Shown: positions 19,016 to 27,663, counted from the first letter of the stretch. The stretch: 64,000 nucleotides of DNA from Sulfurimonas sp. HSL3-2 (GCF_039645965.1 NZ_CP147917.1:1612001-1676000), one strand, 5' to 3'. Notes: generated from the sequence alone by a model not told the origin. Made by a program: numbers and translations.

Positions 19016-20061
19016 TCAACCTGAAAGCTAAAGACTCCGTTTCTTCCGAGTTCTTTGGCTTTATAAAGTGCGCTGTCTGCACAAGATATAATCTTATACA
19101 TAGTGTTGTTGGTCTGTGAGTACTCGCAGACACCAAAACTGCAGGTCAGGTTTTTAACGGTTTCAAAAGAGTGCATCTCTATATGAAGACGCAGTCTTTG
19201 AGCAAACATAAAAGCATCTTTTTCACTTGTATGAGGATTGATGATAATAAACTCCTCACCACCCCATCTTCCGATATAATCCGTGTCTCTTATCTCTTTT
19301 CTCAAGAACTGTGCCAGTTCTATAAGTACCTTATCACCCACAAGATGTCCGTATTGATCGTTGATCTGTTTAAAAAAATCGATATCTAAAATAATAACTG
19401 AAAGCGGAGTATGGTATCTCTTAGAGTTTTTTATCTCAAGTAACAGCAACTCATCTATTTTTCTTCTATTGTAAAGCCTTGTGAGATAATCCGTGACGGA
19501 GAGTTCATGCAAGGACTGTTGAAATTTATCTATAGAACGTTCACCCAGATATGCGACTATGACAACGACGATCAAACCGATAGAGAGTCTCGTAAAAGAC
19601 ACGTAGTTCCAATCTCCATGCTGCCACTCGCCTACTCCGATAAGGGCTGATGTAAGCAGTAAAAGCGCATATATGACAGAGAGTTTAAGCCCCTCGTTAT
19701 GTCCGTGAAGCGTGATGATCACGACAGGAGCTATAACCGTCCAGATGAGTCCGAAACTATCGTTTTGATTTGTCTGTGCAAACAGTATTAAAAAGCCTAC
19801 CAATGAGACTGTTGTGATCCATTTTGAACGGTTGAAAGATTTATTAAAGCGCAGGTCAAGAAATGCTGCGACAAATACGATAGCAGAGACAAAGTCAAAA
19901 GTAGCGATAGTGTAATCATGTAATTTAAAAAAATTGATGAATGTAAACGTGCTGAATATCAGGATCTCAATAATAAAAAAAAGATTTATTAGATTAAGTT
20001 TTCGTATGAGACGAAAATCATCGCTCTCATACTCTATTTTAAATAAGTTAGCATATTTCAA
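19012..20061 (-). CDS. Membrane-bound GGDEF diguanylate cyclase
   Basis: Predicted to make the second messenger cyclic di-GMP from GTP. The N-terminal half (about residues 25-180) carries five or six hydrophobic spans, and the GGDEF domain follows a short linker at about 185-345. The active-site motif is GGEEF at about residues 266-270. An RxxD product-inhibition site (RDTD) lies five residues before it, so feedback inhibition is likely. The opening LTRLYNRR is typical. No EAL domain is present. Its stop overlaps that of sulP by 4 bp. Confidence 0.88.
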   Translation of the reverse strand: MKYANLFKIEYESDDFRLIRKLNLINLFFIIEILIFSTFTFINFFKLHDYTIATFDFVSAIVFVAAFLDLRFNKSFNRSKWITTVSLVGFLILFAQTNQNDSFGLIWTVIAPVVIITLHGHNEGLKLSVIYALLLLTSALIGVGEWQHGDWNYVSFTRLSIGLIVVVIVAYLGERSIDKFQQSLHELSVTDYLTRLYNRRKIDELLLLEIKNSKRYHTPLSVIILDIDFFKQINDQYGHLVGDKVLIELAQFLRKEIRDTDYIGRWGGEEFIIINPHTSEKDAFMFAQRLRLHIEMHSFETVKNLTCSFGVCEYSQTNNTMYKIISCADSALYKAKELGRNGVFSFQVD

Positions 20062-20085
20062 CTAGTTACCAGCCTCTTGTATATT

Positions 20086-21609
20086 TTAGTTCACTTTGAC
20101 TTTTATAAACGTTTCAGGGATCACACTTTTATACTGCGGCATACTTTGACCGATAGTCGCATTGATATATGTCGGATCAGCTATCACATAACGTTTGTTT
20201 TGGATATTTACTGCATCTCCCTGCATCGGTATCTGCACGGCTGTTGCCATATGGTCTTTGTATTTTATACCGACGATATTTACATTAAAAAGCTTTTTCA
20301 TCAGATAAGCATATAAAACTGCCCTGTCCTCACAGTCTGACTTATCATAGTAAAGAGTCTCCTCCGCGAACATCGGTTTTTCACGTCCAAACTGTTCAGG
20401 GTCAGTCTGGTAGATAAACGCATGTTGGACAAAAGAGAGTACAAAGTTCATGGCATCACTTGCACGCTTACCGTCTAGATATTTTTTCAGTGCCGTCGCT
20501 ATTTGTGCATAACTCTGACTCTCTATCGGTGCATCAAAGTAAGTATCATAATCAGCCTGCGGATATGTAGCCATAAAGTCGATGATGTTTTTGTTATAGT
20601 TAAAATTGACTTTATACTCACTTCCCTGATACTTGAACTTCAGACTCTTTGCATTTTTATCATCTACAAAAGTCGGCAGCTCTTTGATTGCGAGATCCAT
20701 CGCTTTTGTCGCATCGGGATAGTCTTGATTATAAGTGAATAAACGCCCTACACCGCTTTTATTATAAAAAGAAAGTGCATAATACTTTTTGTTGTTTAGC
20801 GTATAGTTCGGCGTAGAATAGATGACCTTTTTAGAGTAGTGAAGCATCACGACATGTTTATCTGCCAATCCTACTCTCACGGCATATCCCAGTTTGTTGA
20901 ATATAAACCAGCTAAACAGTGTCGCTTCATCTTTATTATTAAATACGTTTGACGAGATGTCGTTTACTAAAAGATACACGCCCCAGTCATTGAGATTGAG
21001 ATCTTTTTTGACATTTTGTATCTCATCGATCAAAACTTTGTACTCACTTGAGGCCATAACATCAAAAAATGCTGCGATTCCCTCTTGCGACCTTGGAGAG
21101 AACCTGGCTGTTTTGATAGTGCTTGGGATATCAAAGCCTAAAACTGAACCGTAAAAGCCGAAAGTCAACTCTTTTTTAGGTGTCTCGACTTTTTTTACGA
21201 TGACGACAGGAGGTATCTTTTCTTCTACAAGCGGCTTTTGGACTACCTCTTTTTTAGGTGTCGGAACGACTGCCGGTTCAAACTTTTCAGCAGGCTTTTT
21301 TACTTCGATGATGATCTTAGGACCAAGACTCGGCGGTTCGACATAAGTAGTCTTCGGAACGATTTTCGGTTTAGGTTTTTCATACAGAGGCTGTCCAGCA
21401 AACTCTTTGTATGCCTTCCATTGCTCTTTTAGGTAGTTGTTAAATGCAGCGTCTCTTTCATCTTTGTACTTTTTAAAAGACTCCGTCTGAGTCCTTTTAA
21501 AATCCTCAAAAGAACCTGCATGCAGTGTGATCGCAGCTAAAAAAACTATACTGCTAAAACGGCCAAATACTCTGAATAATCTTTGTTCCCCATCCCTGTT
21601 TAGTCGCAC
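20086..21609 (-). CDS. Transglutaminase-fold exported protein coupled to flgH
   Basis: Protein of 507 aa starting with GTG at 21609, inside flgH (56-bp overlap), because no other start precedes its signal peptide (about residues 14-32). A charged coiled coil (about 33-65) and a Pro/Lys/Val-rich linker (about 75-145) lead to a C-terminal domain. A transglutaminase-like triad is visible: C426 in SDCEDRA, H453 in KDHMATAV and D478 in IADPTY. Such domains are often periplasmic cysteine peptidases or amidases. The Pro-rich part could cross the periplasm or bind peptidoglycan. The coupling to flgH suggests a flagellar or envelope role; the substrate is unknown. Confidence 0.7.
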   Translation of the reverse strand: MRLNRDGEQRLFRVFGRFSSIVFLAAITLHAGSFEDFKRTQTESFKKYKDERDAAFNNYLKEQWKAYKEFAGQPLYEKPKPKIVPKTTYVEPPSLGPKIIIEVKKPAEKFEPAVVPTPKKEVVQKPLVEEKIPPVVIVKKVETPKKELTFGFYGSVLGFDIPSTIKTARFSPRSQEGIAAFFDVMASSEYKVLIDEIQNVKKDLNLNDWGVYLLVNDISSNVFNNKDEATLFSWFIFNKLGYAVRVGLADKHVVMLHYSKKVIYSTPNYTLNNKKYYALSFYNKSGVGRLFTYNQDYPDATKAMDLAIKELPTFVDDKNAKSLKFKYQGSEYKVNFNYNKNIIDFMATYPQADYDTYFDAPIESQSYAQIATALKKYLDGKRASDAMNFVLSFVQHAFIYQTDPEQFGREKPMFAEETLYYDKSDCEDRAVLYAYLMKKLFNVNIVGIKYKDHMATAVQIPMQGDAVNIQNKRYVIADPTYINATIGQSMPQYKSVIPETFIKVKVN

Positions 21610-22267
21610 GGTCTATGTCTCCCTCGGATTTATATAATATCTTCGCATCGCTCATCTGTGAAGAGCTTATCTGATTGTTTTGACTTATGTCGTATGGTCT
21701 TATCACACCGCTGACTTGGATGATCTGTTTCTGATCGTCGATCAAGATCTCTCGTTTACCGGAAACAAAATAGTTCCCGTTTTCCAGGACCTTGATAACT
21801 CTTGCCGATACGGTAGTCGTAAATGAAGCATCTTTAGTCGAAGCCCCAGACCCTGTATATGCAGAGTTTGATGAACCTGTAAAACCTATGTTTGTAAGTC
21901 CGTTTAACTTATTTGCATAGGCTGATACTGCAGGATTACCTCCATTAGAGGCAAATACGCCACCGCCCAAACTACTGCTGTCACTTTCTGACAATGCTTT
22001 CGTCCCGGTGTTACTGCTTTTTGCCGTTTCAGAGATGACAATAGTCACTATGTCATTTACATGCATAGCTTTATGGTCTGAAAAGAGAGGATTATCCCCT
22101 TTTCCGAATATGCTTCCCTCAGATGTATAATCTTTTTGATCCTGCTTAGCAGGCATCTCTTCCACATACTTCGGTGGCTCAAAATCTATCTCAGGATCGG
22201 TTAGATTTGCTGTACAACCAGTAAATAATAGTATAGCATACAAACTAATAAATAGTATTTTAATCAT
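21554..22267 (-). CDS. flgH: Flagellar L-ring lipoprotein FlgH
   Basis: Subunit of the outer-membrane L ring around the flagellar rod. The lipobox FTGC puts the acylated cysteine at residue 18. The family core includes GSIFGKGDNPLFSDHKAMHVNDIVTI and VSGVIRPYDISQNNQI near the C-terminus. 237 aa is normal. It is preceded by a sigma54-like -24/-12 element (22327-22343), consistent with the RpoN class of flagellar genes in Campylobacterota. The transglutaminase-fold gene starts within its last 56 bp. Confidence 0.95.
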   Translation of the reverse strand: MIKILFISLYAILLFTGCTANLTDPEIDFEPPKYVEEMPAKQDQKDYTSEGSIFGKGDNPLFSDHKAMHVNDIVTIVISETAKSSNTGTKALSESDSSSLGGGVFASNGGNPAVSAYANKLNGLTNIGFTGSSNSAYTGSGASTKDASFTTTVSARVIKVLENGNYFVSGKREILIDDQKQIIQVSGVIRPYDISQNNQISSSQMSDAKILYKSEGDIDRATKQGWGTKIIQSIWPF

Positions 22268-22317
22268 AAATATTCTTCTTTTACAATAGGATAAAGGGCA
22301 GCTTTAACAGCTCTTGG

Positions 22318-22323
22318 TATAAT
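22318..22323 (+). promoter_or_regulatory. Extended -10 of yqeY
   Basis: TTGGTATAAT ends at 22323 (TGG before TATAAT), 29 bp before the yqeY ATG. It faces away from, and nearly touches, the flgH sigma54 element. Confidence 0.5.
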
Positions 22324-22326
22324 ACT

Positions 22327-22343
22327 AGCAAAAAAAGTTCCAA
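22327..22343 (-). promoter_or_regulatory. Sigma54-type promoter of flgH
   Basis: Read on the minus strand, TTGGAACTTTTTTTGCT matches the RpoN consensus with GG and GC ten bases apart (differing from TTGGCAC by one base). It lies about 60 bp upstream of the flgH ATG. It overlaps the start region of the divergent yqeY transcript. Confidence 0.6.
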
Positions 22344-22351
22344 GGACACTT

Positions 22352-22795
22352 ATGAGTTTAAAAGATCAGATAAATACGGATATTAAAGAGGCTATGAAGG
22401 CAAAAGACAGTGCAAAACGTGATGCACTAAGACTTCTTAGCAGTGCTTTTAAACAGATAGAAGTCGATGAAAGAAAAGAGCTGAGCGATGACGACATAGT
22501 CAAGATCATCCAAAAACAGATAAAACAGAGAAACGATGCTATCGCTCAGTACAAAGATGCAGGACGTGACGACCTGGTAGAAAAAGAGAGTTCAGAGATC
22601 TCATACTACGAGCCTTACCTACCAAAACAGCTAAGCGACGATGAGTTAACTGCTGCCATCAAAGAGATCATCGCTAAAACAGGTGCCGCTTCTATGAAAG
22701 ATATCGGTAAAGTTATGGGAACAGCTAGCAAAGAGTTAGCAGGTCAAGTAGACGGCAAACGCATCAACGAGTGTGCAAAAGCACTTCTTTCATAA
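22352..22795 (+). CDS. yqeY: GatB/YqeY domain protein
   Basis: Small soluble protein of 147 aa covering the whole YqeY family. An N-terminal helical domain (about 1-90, with 'MKAKDSAKRDALRLL') is followed by the GatB/YqeY tail (about 95-147, with VMGTASKELAGQVDGKRIN). The tail resembles the tRNA-binding end of GatB. The cellular role of the family is still not settled. RBS AAGGA precedes the ATG. It converges on a small membrane-protein gene with a double palindrome between them. Confidence 0.88.
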   Translation: MSLKDQINTDIKEAMKAKDSAKRDALRLLSSAFKQIEVDERKELSDDDIVKIIQKQIKQRNDAIAQYKDAGRDDLVEKESSEISYYEPYLPKQLSDDELTAAIKEIIAKTGAASMKDIGKVMGTASKELAGQVDGKRINECAKALLS

Positions 22796-22803
22796 AACTC
22801 AAT

Positions 22804-22830
22804 CTTACATGTAAGTATTCTTACATGTAA
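22804..22830. terminator. Paired TTACATGTAA palindromes between convergent genes
   Basis: CTTACATGTAAG (22804-22815) and CTTACATGTAA (22820-22830) are separated by four bases. Each is self-complementary, and the pair can form a hairpin of about 11 bp. The position 9 bp after the yqeY stop and 11 bp from the opposing stop fits a bidirectional terminator. Confidence 0.5.
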
Positions 22831-22840
22831 AACTACCTCT

Positions 22841-23065
22841 TCATACTTTCTTTTTTTTAATAAACCCGGTTGATACTGCTATGATGACAATGAACACTAT
22901 AGCAAACAAGCCTAACTCTTGCCCCTGCTTTGCCATGTCACCTAGTGTGAAAGCATCACCACGTGCGCTGATATTAACAGCAAAACCTATAAGTCCGATG
23001 ATGAGTGTGAGGGCTACGGCAAAAAGCCCGCCGAAAAGTGCAGCTTGTTTATTGAAATTTGTCAT
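22841..23065 (-). CDS. Small two-span membrane protein
   Basis: Protein of 74 aa with two hydrophobic helices (about residues 9-30 and 50-69), a short polar loop, and a KKKK end. No family was recognised. ATG is preceded by a weak Shine-Dalgarno (AGGAT); a TATACT-like -10 lies at about 23087-23092 on the minus strand. Confidence 0.5.
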   Translation of the reverse strand: MTNFNKQAALFGGLFAVALTLIIGLIGFAVNISARGDAFTLGDMAKQGQELGLFAIVFIVIIAVSTGFIKKKKV

Positions 23066-23169
23066 TGTTTCATCCTAGTTTTTAGGAGTATATCGTTTTT
23101 CATTAAACAGATGGTATTTTTTGTTTTGTCTTTTAAGTATGCAAAAGCAGTTTTTTCGCAGAGAAGTCT

Positions 23170-23179
23170 TTACATGTAA
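23170..23179. repeat. TTACATGTAA palindrome
   Basis: Exact copy 18 bp downstream of the trpC stop, in the 131-bp gap before the small membrane-protein gene. One of ten exact copies in the window (others start at 10824, 22805, 22821, 25739, 39417, 41022, 41320, 49750 and 63041). Confidence 0.7.
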
Positions 23180-23196
23180 GAGAGGGAGAGAAAAAC

Positions 23197-23985
23197 TTAC
23201 TCCCCGAATTTCAGCTTTCTAAGCGCATCTTCCACATTGTCTTGACGCATCAAAGATTCACCTACCAAGAAAGCATCCACACCAGCTTTGCTTAAGTCTT
23301 CTAGCTGACCGTGTTCATAGATACCGCTCTCTGCAACTATGATCTTTCCGTTTGGTATAAGAGGTATAAGCTCATATGAGAGGTTCATGTTCATCTCGAA
23401 AGTCTGCAGGTTTCTATGGTTGATACCGATGATATCCGCACCTGCATAGATCGCTTTTGTCAGGTCTGTCTTGTCATGGACTTCTACTAGTGCTTCCATA
23501 CCGAGATGGCGTGTATAGTTTAAAAGCTCTTTTAACTCGCCTTTTGAAAGTGCTGCAGCGATCAGAAGGATAAAATCAGCACCAAAAACCATAGCTTCGA
23601 GTATCTGGTATTTTGAGATGATGAAGTCTTTTCTTAAAAGCGGGATACTGACATATCTTCTTATTCCTGCTAGGTACTCCAGATCACCCTGAAAAAAATG
23701 TGGTTCAGTAAGTACAGAGATGGCACTTGCTCCGCCTCTTTCATACGCTTGAGCTATCGCAAGAGGATCGAAATCTTCACGGATAACACCTTTTGAAGGA
23801 CTCGCTTTTTTCACTTCAGAAATGATGCGGTACGGATCTTCCTCTGTTGATTTAAGGTATGGGATAACGTCTCTTGGAGCTCTTGCATTAAAAGCAAGTG
23901 AACGACCGAGCCAGTCAAGACTGAACTCTTTTTCCCTTTTTTCCAGATCCTCTTTTGTTCTTTTTATGATGTCATCTAAAATCAT
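23197..23985 (-). CDS. trpC: Indole-3-glycerol-phosphate synthase
   Basis: Fourth step of tryptophan synthesis: converts CdRP to indole-3-glycerol phosphate. The 262-aa TIM barrel shows the family motifs [12 protein letters not shown] (about 54-65), LLRKDFI with the catalytic Lys (about 115-121), [21 protein letters not shown] (about 180-190) and IVAESGI. It is monofunctional, with no TrpF fusion. Its ATG overlaps the TPR lipoprotein stop by 4 bp, so it is translated from that operon and not from a trp operon. Confidence 0.95.
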   Translation of the reverse strand: MILDDIIKRTKEDLEKREKEFSLDWLGRSLAFNARAPRDVIPYLKSTEEDPYRIISEVKKASPSKGVIREDFDPLAIAQAYERGGASAISVLTEPHFFQGDLEYLAGIRRYVSIPLLRKDFIISKYQILEAMVFGADFILLIAAALSKGELKELLNYTRHLGMEALVEVHDKTDLTKAIYAGADIIGINHRNLQTFEMNMNLSYELIPLIPNGKIIVAESGIYEHGQLEDLSKAGVDAFLVGESLMRQDNVEDALRKLKFGE

Positions 23986-25250
23986 TTACGCTTTTTTTCC
24001 TTTATACACTGATTTATTGCTTTGTAATGTGCCTTGACTTCCGGCTCTTTCAGGCCTATATCTTTTACGACCCTGTCCATGATCTTTTTTGCCGTTTTGC
24101 ATTTATGCAGCTTGTAGTATCCCCAAGCCAAAGAATCAAGATAATATGCAGAGTTAGGATCCGCCTTTAAAGCTTCTCTAACGTATGCCATCCCCTCTTT
24201 TACTTTTATATTATGTTCTATCATAAGATACCCGAGGTAGTTCAGGTACAGAGGTTTAGGGTCTAGGCCTACAGCCTCTTTTAGATCTTTTAAGACCTCG
24301 TTTACACGCTTTTTATCATTTTTTCTATCAAGACCTTCATATTTGTAGATCGCACTTTGTGCAAGGTACTGCGGATCATAGTTCTGTGCATAAAGCTTCT
24401 TAGCCAGTACCGATGCTTTTTTGTAAAGCTTTGCTTCTGAATAAAGCTGCAGCAGCAGATCATCATCACAGCCGCAGTCCTGTAAAAATATCATCATTTT
24501 AGAATAATCTTTTTTATATCCGTAAAGTCTGATGATGTTTTGAGCGACCTCATCTGAAGGATCGATCTCATACAGTCTCAAGTATGTCGTAAGCATACCG
24601 TCGACATTGTTTTCGTTACTGTAAAATCCTGCCAATCTGTCACATATGAGTTTTGAGCATCCGTGGATACGTATATGCGATTCCAAGTATGCCAGGGCTT
24701 CGCTTTTTCTTTGAAGGTTTACATACAGGATGATCGACATCTTGTCTAGTATCTTCTCATTATAGTTTACGTTATATGCGCTCTCAAGATACTTCAGTGC
24801 GGTTTTAAAATGGTTTTGTTTTATGTAGATATTACTTACCAAGATATAGTCATCAGGGTCTTTTGTCTTGTTGACCAGCTCGATGGCTCTATTTTTTGCA
24901 TCTTCGAGTCTATCCAGATTGATAAGTGCGAAGATCTCATATCTTATAAGCATAGTATCATCAGGAAGATCTTTTTGGTGCTTTACAGACCTTTGTAAAA
25001 GTTTTTCATATTGATGAGAGTTCAATAGTCCTAAAAGCGATCTAAACAGGTACTCTTTTTTGCCCGACTTTTCATATATCGTATTAAACAGAGATGCCGA
25101 TGAGTTAAAATCACCCATCTTTTCTGCTTCAAGTGCAAAGATCGTGTATCTGTCTTCACCTTCAAAAGCCTTTTGGTTCGGCTTTACATCAGCACTGTGA
25201 CATCCTATAAAGAATATAGAGATAAGGATAAAAAATATAATTTTAATCAT
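23982..25250 (-). CDS. TPR-repeat lipoprotein
   Basis: Exported lipoprotein of 422 aa with lipobox IGC (acylated Cys17). The rest is helical TPR or Sel1-like repeats. Clear units include [49 protein letters not shown] near the C-terminus (about 335-385). TPR lipoproteins usually serve as scaffolds in envelope assembly; no specific partner is evident. It overlaps the YkgJ gene by 8 bp and trpC by 4 bp. The same order is, as I recall, kept in relatives, but the function is unknown. Confidence 0.75.
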   Translation of the reverse strand: MIKIIFFILISIFFIGCHSADVKPNQKAFEGEDRYTIFALEAEKMGDFNSSASLFNTIYEKSGKKEYLFRSLLGLLNSHQYEKLLQRSVKHQKDLPDDTMLIRYEIFALINLDRLEDAKNRAIELVNKTKDPDDYILVSNIYIKQNHFKTALKYLESAYNVNYNEKILDKMSIILYVNLQRKSEALAYLESHIRIHGCSKLICDRLAGFYSNENNVDGMLTTYLRLYEIDPSDEVAQNIIRLYGYKKDYSKMMIFLQDCGCDDDLLLQLYSEAKLYKKASVLAKKLYAQNYDPQYLAQSAIYKYEGLDRKNDKKRVNEVLKDLKEAVGLDPKPLYLNYLGYLMIEHNIKVKEGMAYVREALKADPNSAYYLDSLAWGYYKLHKCKTAKKIMDRVVKDIGLKEPEVKAHYKAINQCIKEKKRK

Positions 25251-25623
25251 CTAGTATTCCTGGGCACTCTTCTTTTAACTCATCTACTCTTTGTCTGAAA
25301 TAATCCCAAAACGGAAATGTTCTGCACTGCGTCGGTCTGGCTTCATATATGCCGCATCCATTTATCTCTCTGTCATAAAAGATACAATCGTGAGAATCTC
25401 CGTGTACAACCTCTTTGATGGAGTATTTGTACCCTTTTTTATAAAGATATTTCTCTACAAAACTGCGTGGTTCAAGCTGCAGCAGTGATGCGATATTTAA
25501 AATCTCATCTTGCGTGAGATAGATATATCCGCTCTCACCCGTGCAGCATCTGCCTTCGCAAGTTTCGCATTTTGAAGGATCAAAAGCATAAGAGAAACCA
25601 TCTTTTCTTATTAAATCTGACAT
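25243..25623 (-). CDS. YkgJ-family cysteine cluster protein
   Basis: Protein of 126 aa of the YkgJ/UPF0153 group, which has a metal-binding (Zn or Fe-S) cysteine cluster. The cysteine pattern CETCEGRCC (about residues 19-27), then CIFYD, GCGIYE and TQCRTFPFW, is the family signature. Cytosolic; biochemical role not known. It overlaps the methyltransferase gene by 13 bp and the lipoprotein gene by 8 bp, so it is the second gene of a coupled operon. Confidence 0.8.
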   Translation of the reverse strand: MSDLIRKDGFSYAFDPSKCETCEGRCCTGESGYIYLTQDEILNIASLLQLEPRSFVEKYLYKKGYKYSIKEVVHGDSHDCIFYDREINGCGIYEARPTQCRTFPFWDYFRQRVDELKEECPGILDD

Positions 25624-26312
25624 TTTATGCTATTTGTCCTCGCTTTTTTATATACTGATTCTGAAGCTTTTGAAAACTTGTCACCGTCAAAAGCAATAAA
25701 CGGCGGTAAAACATTTAAAAGTGATTTTGAGTTTTTTCTTACATGTAACATCACTAAAGACGCATTTCTATCTATCTTTGAATGTACGAATTGTACATCA
25801 ACTACTCTTAATTTTGCTTCAGAAAGCTCCGCACAGATAATGGCAAACTGCTTTGCATCATAGCAAAACATAAAGTGTCCTTTAGGTGTCAAAAGCTTTG
25901 CAACCTTTTTAAAAAACTGCTTTAAAGGAAGATTCACGTTATACCTTGCATGATAAAGCATCTCATCTTCACTCTTTGATGCACCTTCATGATAAAAAGG
26001 CGGATTTGAAATGATGTAGTCAAATCCCTTCTCATCCTCATACTCTAAGAAATCCGTATGATGTATATTATAATTTATTTCGTTTGCTTTTGCATTTTTT
26101 GTAGCATATTTTACAAATATTTCCTGTTTCTCGACAGCGTGAAGTTCGACCTTTTCATTGTCTCTTGCTACTAAAAGTCCTACAACCCCGCAACCGGCGC
26201 CAACATCAAGCATTCTTCCGCGCGGTTTGAACGAGTCTATAAAATTATACAGATATAAAGAATCACTATTGTAACAATACCCTGATTCCGGTTGATAAAG
26301 TGTCATAAACAC
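25611..26312 (-). CDS. SAM-dependent N6-adenine methyltransferase, TrmN6-like
   Basis: Likely methylates an adenine in tRNA (A37 of tRNA-Val in E. coli TrmN6/YfiC) or a related substrate. The Rossmann motif I VGAGCGVVGLL (about residues 38-48) binds SAM. The catalytic NPPF (about 103-106, in YIISNPPFYHEG) is the N6-adenine/N5-glutamine signature. 233 aa matches the TrmN6 group. A TTACATGTAA palindrome lies inside the coding region (25739-25748). It is first gene of the operon running to trpC and is divergent from kdsB. Confidence 0.8.
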   Translation of the reverse strand: MFMTLYQPESGYCYNSDSLYLYNFIDSFKPRGRMLDVGAGCGVVGLLVARDNEKVELHAVEKQEIFVKYATKNAKANEINYNIHHTDFLEYEDEKGFDYIISNPPFYHEGASKSEDEMLYHARYNVNLPLKQFFKKVAKLLTPKGHFMFCYDAKQFAIICAELSEAKLRVVDVQFVHSKIDRNASLVMLHVRKNSKSLLNVLPPFIAFDGDKFSKASESVYKKARTNSIKCQI

Positions 26313-26322
26313 CCTTTTTTGA

Positions 26323-26350
26323 TATAATTATTAAAATTTATGTAATTATA
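26323..26350. promoter_or_regulatory. Overlapping divergent -10 elements, kdsB / methyltransferase
   Basis: TATAATTA (26323-26330) and TAATTATA (26343-26350) form an inverted repeat. The plus copy, preceded by TTTTTTGA, is the probable -10 of kdsB. The other copy is a TATAAT on the minus strand for the methyltransferase operon. Predicted start sites lie within a few bases of each other. Confidence 0.45.
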
Positions 26351-26365
26351 CACTAAGGCTATTAA

Positions 26366-27085
26366 ATGATAATTATTCCGGCACGTTTAGCGTCCACAAG
26401 ATTCCCTCAAAAAGTTTTAGCAGATATCGGCGGTTTGCCTATGGTCGTACGTACGGCAAAAGCTGTCAGCTCCATAGATAACGTTGTCGTCGCAACGGAT
26501 GACGAGCTTATACTCTCTACATGTAAAGAACACGGTGTCAAAGCGATGATGACTTCTACAACACATAAAAGTGGGACAGACCGCATCAACGAGTGTGCTC
26601 AGCTGCTTGATATCGCAGATGATGAACTGATCATCAATGTTCAGGCGGATGAACCGTTTATAGAAACAGATGTCGTAAAAGCACTTATAGACAGACTTAA
26701 CACACTAAAAGAAAAAGGTGCCCCTTTTATTATGGCGAGCTGTTACAATGCGATAAACAAAGAAGCCGCCCTTGACCCAAACCTTGTCAAAGTAATACAC
26801 GATGATGATAACAATGCTATCTATTTCTCAAGATCGCCTATTCCTTACGACAGAAGCGGAAATGCTACATATTTCGGTCATATAGGGATTTACGGATTTA
26901 CGAAAAAGAGTCTTTATGAGTTTTGTAATCTGAGCGATGCTCCCATAGAAGATATAGAAAAGTTAGAGCAACTGCGTGCGATTTTTCATCAAAAGAAAAT
27001 TTCTATGGTTAAAGTTTCAAGTACTGGATTTGGTATAGATACCGAGGAAGATCTCAAAAGAGCGAAAGAGATATTTTTAAAATAG
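26366..27085 (+). CDS. kdsB: CMP-KDO synthetase (3-deoxy-manno-octulosonate cytidylyltransferase)
   Basis: Activates KDO with CTP for lipid A inner-core synthesis. The 239-aa protein has the N-terminal nucleotide motif IIPARLASTRFPQKVL (about residues 3-18), the VVATDDE element, INVQADEPF (about 91-99), and the C-terminal GIDTEEDL. All are typical of KdsB. The ATG is preceded by TAAGG. It is a single-gene transcript, followed by a row of hairpins before convergent rpsO. Confidence 0.95.
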   Translation: MIIIPARLASTRFPQKVLADIGGLPMVVRTAKAVSSIDNVVVATDDELILSTCKEHGVKAMMTSTTHKSGTDRINECAQLLDIADDELIINVQADEPFIETDVVKALIDRLNTLKEKGAPFIMASCYNAINKEAALDPNLVKVIHDDDNNAIYFSRSPIPYDRSGNATYFGHIGIYGFTKKSLYEFCNLSDAPIEDIEKLEQLRAIFHQKKISMVKVSSTGFGIDTEEDLKRAKEIFLK

Positions 27086-27221
27086 CTTTGAAAAGTCGTT
27101 GGTACGAAGTCTCTAAAGAGCACAAAAAGTGCGAGGGCTTTCTGCCGAAGAAAACCTAGTGTTAACGTAGGTTTGCGGGCTTTGCCCGTAAGCCATATAG
27201 AGTTCCTAAGAACTCTAAAAC
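27086..27221. other. Intergenic array of four hairpins
   Basis: Between convergent kdsB and rpsO are four successive stem-loops: GCAC-AAAAA-GTGC (about 27119-27131), AAACCTA/TAGGTTT (about 27150-27172), GGGC-TTT-GCCC (about 27178-27188) and TAGAGTTC-CTAA-GAACTCTA (27198-27217). The last may end rpsO transcription. No ORF or known RNA was recognised. Confidence 0.45.
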
Positions 27222-27497
27222 TTAGATATTGTCGCGGATACCAAGATCTGCAACAAGTTTGTTGTAAGCTTCTCTGTTTTTAGCTTTGAAGTAACGCATC
27301 AAACGACGACGTTGACCAACAAGTTTAAGTAGACCTAAACGAGATGCGTGATCTTTTTTGAACACTTTAAGGTGAGAAGTTAATTCTTCAATACGGTTAC
27401 TTAAAAGTGCGATTTGAACTTCACTTGAACCAGTATCGTTTTCACTACGTCCGTATTTAGCAATAATTTCTAATTTTTTAGCCGAATCTAAAGCCAT
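27222..27497 (-). CDS. rpsO: 30S ribosomal protein S15
   Basis: Primary 16S rRNA-binding protein of the small-subunit platform. The 91-aa protein carries the S15 core: an [13 protein letters not shown] stretch (about 24-36), [18 protein letters not shown] (about 50-67) and the ending [17 protein letters not shown] Shine-Dalgarno lies just upstream. It is alone on the minus strand, next to the Rrf2/flhA transcript, as in Helicobacter (rpsO next to flhA). Confidence 0.97.
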   Translation of the reverse strand: MALDSAKKLEIIAKYGRSENDTGSSEVQIALLSNRIEELTSHLKVFKKDHASRLGLLKLVGQRRRLMRYFKAKNREAYNKLVADLGIRDNI

Positions 27498-27621
27498 AAT
27501 AGCCTCCTGAATGGTATAATAATCTAGCTTTTAAAAAGCCGAAGCGAAATTATATCTAAATTTTCTTCAATCTCCTACAACTAGCTCAAATAAATTAGAC
27601 GGTGTAAAATATTTTTTTGGA

Positions 27622-27627
27622 TATAAT
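27622..27627 (+). promoter_or_regulatory. Extended -10 of the Rrf2/flhA operon
   Basis: TTTTTTTGGATATAAT ends at 27627, 36 bp before the regulator's ATG. It is the same TTTGGATATAAT string as at valS. Confidence 0.55.
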
Positions 27628-27663
27628 ACCTATAATTTATAGAATTTTAGGAAATTACCAGCT

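Noticed and set aside
22804-22830. Short palindromic pairs as a CRISPR or mobile-element end
   Set aside because: No spacers or repeats of regular length, no target duplication, and the same motif occurs within ordinary genes.
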